Source: Phlebopus portentosus (Eukaryota > Basidiomycota > Agaricomycetes > Boletales > Boletinellaceae). From it: a DNA stretch of 64,000 nt. The DNA lies in the NCBI GenBank assembly GCA_037892935.1, contig JAYXKI010000012.1:186001-250000 (forward strand), in the 5' to 3' direction. The translations under genes and the position numbers were made by a program. A model generated the notes under the pieces. That model ran no database searches and was not told the DNA's origin. It saw only the letters and a program-made list of their open reading frames with translations. Shown piece after piece: positions 56,901 to 64,000 of this stretch; within the stretch, counting starts at the first letter, position 1, and each line of letters opens with the position of its first letter.

Positions 56901-57379
56901 TCGATTCGCCAGTTACGACGTCGGAACTCATCGTAATACGTGCGAAACAACTCCAGAAACGTCCAGAAGAGTTGGATCGCGTTGCGAAACTCGTCATGAA
57001 TGCAAGGCATGCATACGCGAAGCAGTTCGCCGAGGTGGAGAAGCATAGAATCAAGGACTACGACTTTCAGCCAGGAAGCCTCGTACTCTTGCGAAACACG
57101 CGTATCAAGATGGAACTCAATCGTAAAACGAAACCCCGCTATTTAGGCCCCTACGTGGTAGTTCGACGCACCCAAGGCGGTTCGTATATCGTCGCCGAAC
57201 TCGATGGAGCGGTTTCGAAACTCCGAATAGCAGCGTTTCGCCTGGTTCCGTACTTCCCGCGTTCGCATTTGACTGTTCCGGTGACCAAGCTCATTGGATC
57301 GGACGAAGATGATGACATACCCGAAATAGAAGATTCGCCAGAGAAATTCCCTGACGATGAGTCCCAAAATTCCGATTAA
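53936..57379 (+). CDS. B3 pol: reverse transcriptase, RNase H, integrase
   Basis: 1147 residues after the -1 shift, overlapping gag by about 20 bases. RT: SRWFCLVKKDKETLRSI, TELDLFVAFD (catalytic Asp), LPMG, FADD at 54965-54976 in place of YxDD. RNase H: ILAVDSS, KIELYG and VEMDAAY supply Asp-Glu-Asp. Integrase: HHCC finger (AHDDLGHKG near 56218, CHEC near 56324), then catalytic HIDSK (56414), TDNGTPF (56588) and LVERRH (Glu 56693, 35 residues after the second Asp). C-terminus: PGSLVLLRN and YLGPYVVVRR, a GPY/F module; no chromodomain. All catalytic residues are present. It copies and inserts family B and possibly the Gag-only element. Confidence 0.92.
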   Translation, partial: SASVEELIERNRRDENGSNQLPVQVFSYDFEFISHMIPSLFNQRLPYLLNKNCYTTDKEERSYRSCVLETPEEEDAAVMAYKRVAQKVRPIPGVLPEEYRIVRRQHPDPLRGMPEMPVVPKPFEPTGRVTAERMEALKIDENTFLWPAERLLVKNLIMLQEEALAWTESERGTLDPTYFDPIRIPMIPHIPWQHKSIPIPPGIHDKALELIREKIRNGVIEPSNSSYRSRWFCLVKKDKETLRSIIDLQDLNAVTVKDSAVPPNVETIAESSGGRACYTELDLFVAFDQRKLDEQSRDLTTFQTPLGTFRMTVLPMGYTNSLQIMHNDVAFILQDEIPHVTNPFADDAPGLGPKSRYELPDGSYETIPGNSEIRRFVYEHICDVNRILQRMKAVGGTFSGKKLVPCVESAVFVGHKLTYQGREPDDSKVQKIRDWPPCRTLTEVRGFLGTVGVLRIFVKDYSKLARPLYRMTRKNQIFAWTDEEQNAMDELKQAVIICPALCAIDYASDNEVILAVDSSIIGVGWYLGQEHSDGRRRINRFGSINWNQTQASYSQPKIELYGLFRALHAMRLYLIRVRNLVVEMDAAYIKGMINNPDLQPNATINRWIAGILLFSFKLRHIPAADFRCTDGLSRRRAAEEDPPPDETYEDWVDETYGFAVEEPVSTYQVAQQGGTPSETATENLFPSTESARRKDSRLDDVTKLITHLTRPDNLSDSGYVKLIRYAADFFVKGGRLWRKARNGRHQVVIEAKRRWDLVKQAHDDLGHKGIFCTRMRLLERFWWPSLGQDVKYFVRTCHECQIRQTKNILIPPNVPEVAPLFQRIHIDSKVMPKSSGFRYIVHARCSLTAYPEFRLLREETGKTVGQFIFQNLLCRYGACPEIVTDNGTPFVAALDYLKTRYHINHIRISSYNSRANGLVERRHFDVQEALIKAADGNDKRWSDHADSVFWAERITINRATGMSPYYMAHGVEAVLPFDLAEATYLAPPLDSPVTTSELIVIRAKQLQKRPEELDRVAKLVMNARHAYAKQFAEVEKHRIKDYDFQPGSLVLLRNTRIKMELNRKTKPRYLGPYVVVRRTQGGSYIVAELDGAVSKLRIAAFRLVPYFPRSHLTVPVTKLIGSDEDDDIPEIEDSPEKFPDDESQNSD

Positions 57380-57825
57380 ATCATTCATTTCCCTTCATAT
57401 ATGCTCCTTACTTATTTCCGATTCTCTCTCTCTCCTCTGATCAATTCTAATCTTCCAATTCTCCTTCTATAGTTTCGTCTCTGCTAGCGTGATCCACAAT
57501 AGGATCTAACGCGTGTACTTTTACTTAATACGCAGTTCCGCACGGTTTCGCCGTTCAAAACAGCGGAACGACGGCGAAACGCCTCAATTCACTTCGTATC
57601 AGTTTCCTTTCATCCTATTCCTTGAATTCTTTGATCTATTCTTCTAGTCATCACTCAGTCTCGCTCGATCACACGAAAATTCACAAAAACCGAAACAAAA
57701 TCGTATAAATTAACTATAAAAACAACTATGTACAGTACAAGTTATTTTTCTTTTTCTTTTGTCCTTTTCTTTTTCTATTTTACAAAAGTCCGACCAGGAC
57801 ATAGAGCATACACGACGATTATACT
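57380..57825. other. Convergent 3' region between B3 pol and antisense gene
   Basis: Non-coding. It contains a T-rich TTTTTCTTTTTC tract near 57745-57780 and an inverted-looking GTTCCGCACGG / GCGGAACGACGG pair near 57535-57575. It probably ends both transcripts. Confidence 0.6.
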
Positions 57826-60120
57826 CTATTCCCGAGCCCTACCTTTCCCCTTCGACTGACGAACCCTCTCCACTTCCCCTCTATCTTCCTCTTCCTCATC
57901 TTCACCTTCCCCCGTCTTCACCCCAGCCAACTCGAGCAGCAGACGACGATCTGCGTGCGCCTGCACTACGAGGACGCTGAATTCGTTCAGCATCCGGGAC
58001 AGGACCTTGTCCCGGTGATCCATCCGCGCCAGCACGAACTGCAGCTCGGATTCCCCGACCTCCCGCTGCAGAGCTTCATGCTCGACGCGACCACCCACTG
58101 ATCTGGCCGCCAGAGCCGTGACTTTCCGGCATTTTGCTTCCCGATCGCGCGCCTCCCGAGCTGCCTTACGCTTTGCGGCTACAGCCCTGCCCTTCGTGGC
58201 TAGACTACAGCCCTTCGCCTGCTTCAAGCACGGAGCGCAGGTCCTCTGCGGAAGACCCACGCAATCACGGCCACGCTTCTGGCACTGGTCGCACGGAACC
58301 CGATGACGAACGCGCCCATCGCTCAATCGTTCGTCACCATCGTCGTCGTCGTCGTCGTCATCATTATCGTTGTCGTCACCTCCAGAACCACCACCATTAG
58401 CCGGAATCCTAGAAGGACCAGCCTCAGGTTGAGAAGACGCTCGTCGTGCCGGAGAAACGCGTCTCGCTTGCGTTTCGACAGTTTCGCGCGGAACAGCAGC
58501 AGTACCGCTATTGTTGTTGTTGTTGTTGCTGTTGTTGTTGCTCGCGGTATTGAGAGCCTGAATCTCTTCAAGGCTTGCGTCCGCCTCAAACGGCTCATTC
58601 GCCTCCATTCCCACATCACCGATATCCATTCCGCCGTCGCCTGGACTCATGATAACGGAGTCTTCTCCCCGATGACCAGGAGGAGGACTCTCAGGACTTT
58701 CCTGAATCGCAGGAGTCTCCTCGTCCGAGTCCACCACTTGCCGAACACCACGAACGCGGCGAGTCCCTGCATCCAGCCGTCGTCGCATGTTGGCCTCGAT
58801 TTCGGCAGCCATCCGGGAGATTTCGGCGCGTTGAGCAGCGCGTTCTTCTTCTTCTCGTCTTTCACTCTCGCGAAGCTCAATCTCGAGCATTGTAGGTTCG
58901 AGTGAGGTTAAGGGTGTAGAACGGCTAGCCCCTTCCAAACGTTCCGCTCCGGTTTCGAGCGTTTCGACCGGTTCCGCGACCTCTCCGTCCTCAATCGTTT
59001 CGCCAGTTTCGACCTGAAGAGGAGCGGAATCAACCTCCATTGGACTATCGACGTCCTGAGGCAGCATTTGATGTTGCTGCTGTTGTTGTTGTTGCGGAGG
59101 AAATTGTTCAGGCAACATTGGTTGTTGCTGCTGTTGTTGTTGCGGTTGAGGAAGAGGTTGGGAAGGTTCAGACAGCACTTGTTGGGATCGTTGTTGTTGC
59201 TGTTGTTGTTGTTGCGTTTCGGATTCCTGAGCACGAACGAGTTGATAGAGCCGACGACGAAGGATGGAATAGCCGTAGTATTCCCAGAGGAGCCGGACCG
59301 TTCTCAATTTCACCCTGTCGATGCGAAGGATGTGCCCTGCACGAAGGTGTCGTTGCTCGATATCCTCCCAGTATTCGAACGCTTGCTGTAGGAAGGATTA
59401 GATGGAGATGATAGACAAGAAGAAGTACCTACGTGACTCCGGACAGCTTCGTCTCGCGTGTAGTCCGTGTTGCCGGTGAACCTCGCCGTTTGTTGGAACT
59501 TGGAGCTCTCCATTCTCACGTTCTCGAGAGCCTTTTCGATGTCAGGGCGCGGTTTCGGGAACATTGGAGGGAACGATTCGCCCAAGAAGAACCCACGAGT
59601 CGAATCGAACGAGGCAGGATGGAATGGAACCCTGCGTCTGCGGAAGAAAGCTCGTCGTTTGGTCTCCATCCTGGCGTAAAATTCCCGTCGATCGTAGTAC
59701 AGCGTCCGTAGGAGAGCGTCCGTGTCGCAGTAGTTGGAGTACGCCGTCTCCGACCAGACTTCTTTCGTTCCTTTGGGACGGACTTGCTCCAACGCTTCCT
59801 TCCGTGCCTGTCGAATTTCGTTAACAAAAATTCTTGATTAGAGTGCGCGGTTTACGCACCGTGGTTGCCTTCCACCCATCCATCAAAGATTCCATCACCG
59901 GATTCGTCAACCACCGAACCGTCATCGAACCTGTAGGCGCGATCCATTCGACCGGTTTTGTCTTATCCGGCAGAATTACCGTCGTGACGCCATGGTCTAG
60001 TTCATCCATTGCCGACCTGGCCAAGGCGACGTCTGCCTCGAATTTCGCGACCGCTGCCTTCCAGTCGTCATCGGAGTTGATGGGTCCCAAGAGCGCGACG
60101 ATTTCTTCGGAAGTGAACAT
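57826..60120 (-). CDS. Antisense gene of B3: Zn2Cys6-like protein
   Basis: Minus strand, opposite to gag-pol, between pol and the 3' LTR. Three exons keep one frame for 731 residues: 60120-59860, 59807-59433, 59385-57826, with GT-AG introns of 53 and 47 bp. Residues 1-212 are a conserved part of unknown fold (MFTSEEIVALLGPIN; WLTNPVMESLMDGW; RRAFFRRRRVPFHP). Then come Gln-rich runs, a Glu/Arg coiled-coil-like stretch, Asn and Asp runs, and at about 577-605 CX2CX6CX7CX2CX6C (CDQCQKRGRDC, CAPCLKQAKGC), the spacing of fungal Zn2Cys6 DNA-binding clusters. A basic NLS-like segment (AAKRKAAREARDREAK) and a helical end follow. B1 and B2 carry broken copies. Function is unknown; a DNA or RNA binding regulator of the element is an inference. 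Confidence 0.82.
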
Positions 60121-60209
60121 GTTGGAGAATGAAGAAGAGATGACAGCGGAAGAAAATTTGGACGCGACGCGTTATGCTTCGAAACTCCCACGCGTCGGAT
60201 TGAGATGGG

Positions 60210-60229
60210 AGTGACCGCGGACGGTCACT
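60210..60229 (+). promoter_or_regulatory. Hairpin beside 3' LTR of B3
   Basis: AGTGACCG-CGGA-CGGTCACT, a perfect 8 bp stem, 19 bases before LTR e. It also lies 90 bases upstream of the antisense ATG, so it could act in either transcript. ACCCGGGAGA before the LTR is the likely polypurine tract, although short. Confidence 0.65.
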
Positions 60230-60248
60230 ATTTCATGAACCCGGGAGA

Positions 60249-61876
60249 TGAAGAGTAAGTCTGAAGCTTGGGAACGTACGGAGTCGTTACGACCAGTTCC
60301 GCGGTGTTCCGACTGGTTTCGCTCGGTTTCGACTGGTTTCGCTCGAACGAGTGAACTTAGCAAGAACGCCATAGTCCAGATGGCACGTGCACCGTTCTTT
60401 GATCGGCCATCAAGACGGGAGAATCACGGCATCGAGTTTGCACGCGTCGATCACAAGTCTCCGGACCTCGGATCCGCATTCCAGACAAAGAGATTTGACC
60501 CTGCAACCTCGTCCTCAGTCCCTCTCCTTTGTTAAACATCGCAGACTTACTTTGTCAGGCTAGCCAGAGCCCTTCCGAGTCGTTTCCCCGAGTTCCGCTT
60601 CGTTCCGCTCAAAGAGACCCGGTTCCGAAGGTTCCGCACATTTTCTGACCTTTCTATATGCGTCCCCTTTAATCCATTATGCTCTCGTTCCAGACATGCT
60701 TAGTATTGTTTCTTTTGACCTATGTGTCCTTTAAACCATTCCTATGCGCTCCTCTCCTTTGTAGATAGCGATATGCGTTCCCTTTTCCTTATGACGTAGG
60801 TTCTCTGACCGCTGGGAGGCTCAGTCTTGGACGTTTAGTATAAATATAGCACGACTCTCGTAGTAGAGGGAGAGCTTAGTCGGAGCTGAGCGGGAGCTTA
60901 GCTTACAGTTCTCACATCGTCTCAAAGTCCCTCGACCTCTAGTCTACTTGTTCGTAGTGGACTCTCTCGTCTCTATAGTCTAATATACGATATTTCGTGT
61001 TCTGTACAGTCGATCGGTGATCTCTCTTCGCAGCAGAGCCGTTCGTACGTTCGTATAGTTCGCTGTGATCGTACAAAGGCTCCTCTTATTTCTCTCACCC
61101 GAACCGAAACCTCCTTACGTGTTCCGAACCGTTTCGCCCGGTTTCGCTCGTAACCCAGTTACTCTGCGTGCCACTCGCATTCGGTCTCGCAACACCTTCC
61201 CCTCTCCATTGTCGTCGGGAAAGGACACCATATCACCCCTTTCCTCCTGACTTTCCACTCTCCGTTTCCTCAAGACCAGCCCGGTGCTATTCCGCATCGT
61301 TTAGATCGGAAACGTTCGGTTTCATCGTCCCACACGTATCCTTCGATTCTCTCAGTCCCCTTCCGTCATCATTTCGCACCCCCATCCCTCGCATCACATT
61401 TCGACACACTCAGCAATTGTCCTTCGTCCATCGAATCGCGTTTCGAATTGTTACGCCGCGTTCCGACACTTTAGACTACGAGTGAGATCGACTGCAGTCG
61501 CTTACCAGTGTGTTAGCACAGTCGATTAGTCACGTTCGGGTTGGTGGTTCGACTAGCGTAGCCTAGTTAGTTTAGTTCTTGTGCCTTGGGTTAGTCGGCT
61601 TTAGTCCAGAGCTCGCAGCTGAGCCGGAGAGTCGATTTTGCCTTTGCACCGCCACCGTCGATCTCGGGAGAAGCCTACCCTCGGAATTCCTCCTCGAGCG
61701 CTTCCCTCATATCCCCGGTTCTCACCAAGCCCTTCCATTGCCTATCCCTATTTCCCTCCACTCCTTCGTGCCCTTAGCTCGGGTGTAATTCTCTGCTGAC
61801 CGTTTGAAGGTATTCTAGGGCAGCCCCTCGAACTATACACTCCCTGTCCGGCATCAGAACGTCCACAGGAGTATCA
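60249..61876 (+). repeat. Family B LTR e (3' LTR of B3)
   Basis: 1628 bp, nearly identical to LTR d. It is followed by the GCGG duplicate and then B1 antisense gene sequence. Confidence 0.94.
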
Positions 61877-63452
61877 GCGGAACAGCAGCAGTACCGCTAT
61901 TGTTGTTGTTGTTGCTGTTGTTGTTGTTGCTCGCGGTATTGAGAGCCTGAATCTCTTCAAGGCTTGCGTCCGCCTCAAATGGCTCATTCGCCTCCATTCC
62001 CACATCACCGATATCCATTCCGCCGTCGCCTGGACTCATGACAACAGAGTCTTCTCCCCGATGACCAGGAGGAGGACTCTCAGGACTTTCCTGAATCGCA
62101 GGAGTCTCCTCGTCCGAGTCCACCACTTGCCGAACACCACGAACGCGGCGAGTCCCTGCATCCAGCCGTCGTCGCATGTTGGCCTCGATTTCGGCAGCCA
62201 TCCGGGAGATTTCGGCACGTTGAGCAGCGCGTTCTTCTTCTTCTCGTCTTTCACTCTCGCGAAGCTCAATCTCGAGCATTGTAGGTTCGAGTGAGGTTAA
62301 GGGTGTAGAACGGCTAGCCCCTTCCAAATGTTCCGCTCCAGTTTCGAGCGTTTCGACCGGTTCCGCGACCTCTCCATCCTCAATCGTTTCGCCAGTTTCA
62401 ACCTGGAGAGGAGCGGAATCAACCTCCATTGGACTATCGACGTCCTGAGGCAGCATCTGATGTTGCTGCTGTTGTTGTTGTTGCGGTTGAGAGAAAGGTT
62501 CAGACAGCACTTGTTGGGATCATTGTTGTTGCTGTTGTTGTTGTTGCGTTTCGGATTCCTGAGCACGAACGAGTTGATAGAGCCGACGACGAAGGATGGA
62601 ATAGCCGTAGTATTCCCAGAGGAGCCGGACCGTTCTCAATTTCACCCTGTCGATGCGAAGGATGTGCCCTGCACGAAGGTGTCGTTGCTCGATATCCTCC
62701 CAATATTCGAACGCTTGCTGTAGGAAGGATTAGATGGAGATGATAGACAAGAAGAAGTACCTACGTGACTCCGGACAGCTTCGTCTCGTGTGTAGTCCGT
62801 GTTGCCGGTGAACCTCGCCGTTTGTTGAAACTTGGAGCTCTCCATTCTCATGTTCTCGAGAGCCTTTTCGATGTCAGGGCGCGGTTTCAGGAACATTGGA
62901 GGGAACGATTCGCCCAAGAAGAACCCACGAGTCGAATCGAACGAGGCAGGATGGAATGGAACCCTGCGTCTGCGGAAGAAAGCTCGTCGTTTGGTCTCCA
63001 TCCTGGCGTAAAATTCCCGTCGATCGTAGTACAGCGTCCGTAGGAGAGCGTCCGTGTCGCAGTAGTTGGAGTACGCCATCTCCGACCAGACTTCTTTCGT
63101 TCCTTTGGGACGGACTTGCTCCAACGCTTCCTTCCGTGCCTGTCGAATTTCGTTAACAAAAATTCTTGATTAGAGTGCGCGGTTTACGCACCGTGGTTGC
63201 CTTCCACCCATCCATCAAAGATTCCATCACCGGATTCGTCAACCACCGAACCGTCATCGAACCTGTAGGCGCGACCCATTCGACCGGTTTTGTCTTATCC
63301 GGCAGAATTACCGTCGTGACGCCATGGTCTAGTTCATCCATTGCCGACCTGGCCAAGGCGACGTCTGCCTCGAATTTCGTGACCGCTGCCTTCCAGTCGT
63401 CATCGGAGTTGATGGGTCCCAAGAGCGCGACAATTTCTTTGGAAGTGAACAT
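61877..63452 (-). pseudogene. B1 antisense gene, 5' part
   Basis: The minus strand from ATG 63452 (MFTSKEIVALLG) has the same introns as the B3 copy. It carries TGA at 62520-62522 within the Gln-rich region where B3 has CGA, and a shorter Gln region. It joins the 49145-49816 part across B3. It is broken twice, by the stop and by B3. Confidence 0.85.
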
Positions 63453-63541
63453 GTTGGAGAATGAAGAAGAGATGACAGCGGAAGAAAATTTGGATGTGAC
63501 GCATTATGCTTCGAAACTCCCACGCGTCGGATTGAGATGGG

Positions 63542-63561
63542 AGTGACCGCGGACGGTCACT
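63542..63561 (+). promoter_or_regulatory. Hairpin beside 3' LTR of B1
   Basis: Same AGTGACCG-CGGA-CGGTCACT sequence as in B3, 19 bases before LTR f. Confidence 0.6.
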
Positions 63562-63580
63562 ATTTCATGAACCCGGGAGA

Positions 63581-64000
63581 TGAAGAGTAAGTCTGAAGCT
63601 TGGGAACGTACGGAGTCGTTACGACCAGTTCCGCGGTGTTCCGACTGGTTTCACTCGGTTTCGACTGGTTTTGCTCGAACGAGTGAACTTAGCAAGAACG
63701 CCATAGTCCAGATGGCACGTGCACCGTTCTTTGATCGGCCATCAAGACGGGAGAATCACGGCATCGAGTTTGCACGCATTGATCACAAGTCTCCAGACCT
63801 TGGATCCGCATTCCAGACAAAGAGATTTGATCCTGCAACCTCGTCCTCAGTCCCTCTCCTTTGTTAAACATCGCAGACTTACTTTGTCAGGCTAGCCAGA
63901 GCCCTTCCGAGTCGTTTCCCCGGGTTCCGCTTCGTTCCGCTCAAAGAGACCCGGTTCCAAAGGTTCCGCACATTTTCTGACCTTTCTATATGTGTCCCCT
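63581..64000 (+). repeat. Family B LTR f (3' LTR of B1, cut by window end)
   Basis: First 420 bases of the LTR. They differ from LTR a at many CpG positions in both directions. Confidence 0.9.

Larger units (their letters stand above)
49817..61876 (+). mobile_element. Family B element B3, full length and apparently intact
   Basis: 12,060 bp. LTR d 49817-51444, primer site, gag to 53957, pol to 57379, antisense gene 57826-60120, hairpin, LTR e 60249-61876. GCGG flanks both ends (49813-49816, 61877-61880). I see about half a dozen differences between its LTRs by eye. All three frames are open, the early pol stop of B1 and B2 is absent, and catalytic residues are in place. It is the best candidate for a working copy. 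Confidence 0.93.
29734..64000 (+). mobile_element. Family B element B1, outermost copy, holding B2 and B3
   Basis: Ty3/gypsy-type LTR element. 5' LTR 29734-31361, gag 31304-33033, [B2 inserted], gag 44432-45276, pol 45255-48686, antisense gene 3' part 49145-49816, [B3 inserted], antisense gene 5' part 61877-63452, 3' LTR from 63581 beyond the window. The gag and antisense halves join correctly across both insertions. It inserted after CCGT in the chromovirus copy 3 leader. Its LTRs differ at many CpG sites, so it is the oldest of the three copies. Confidence 0.92.

Noticed and set aside
58303..58905. 200-residue ORF with Val/Arg runs
   Set aside because: It is the reverse strand of the Asp and Asn runs in the antisense gene.

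Overview
The window reads as transposon-rich DNA of a filamentous fungus, most likely an agaricomycete basidiomycete. The evidence is short 50-60 bp introns with GT-AG ends, Ty3/gypsy chromoviruses, LTR elements with basidiomycete-type gag and RT motifs, fungal Tc1-like DDE transposases, a Crinkler (CRN)-type gene and a decayed CSE1 exportin gene. Only one intact gene that is not plainly a mobile element was found: the CRN gene at 7881-10391 on the minus strand. Most other content is LTR retrotransposons nested up to four levels deep.

Layout. 1-6541 is the 5' part of a minus-strand chromovirus (copy 1) carrying a 2.1 kb TG...CA insertion (510-2651). 7881-12668 is a small island: an intact six-exon CRN-NTPase-nuclease gene, an inverted partial CRN copy, and a broken CSE1 3' end. 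12669-18518 is degenerate DNA with an unidentified 1.3 kb repeat and a dead Tc1-like transposase. 18519-21905 is the 3' half of a second chromovirus. 21906-25951 is a young LTR element that encodes only a Gag protein. 25952-29126 holds a second dead transposase on the minus strand and the second copy of the 1.3 kb repeat. 29127-29733 is the LTR and leader of a third chromovirus copy.

29734-64000 is one LTR family, called family B here, in three copies. B1 (+) starts at 29734 and runs off the window. B2 (-, 33034-44431) sits inside the gag of B1 with a CCGC target duplication. B3 (+, 49817-61876) sits inside the antisense ORF of B1 with a GCGG target duplication. B3 has open gag, pol and antisense frames and looks potentially functional.

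How the parts work together. Family B has 1.63 kb LTRs, a tRNA-type primer site, gag-protease, pol joined to gag by a -1 shift at an in-frame GGGTTTT heptamer, and a third gene on the opposite strand between pol and the 3' LTR. That antisense gene has two small introns and encodes about 731 residues with a Zn2Cys6-like cysteine cluster. The Gag-only element at 21906-25951 shares gag homology, primer site and a hairpin beside the 3' LTR with family B, which fits a non-autonomous partner using family B enzymes. The chromoviruses appear instead to self-prime in the Tf1 manner. Older copies decay mainly by CpG to TpG/CpA change, which turns CGA arginine codons into TGA stops.
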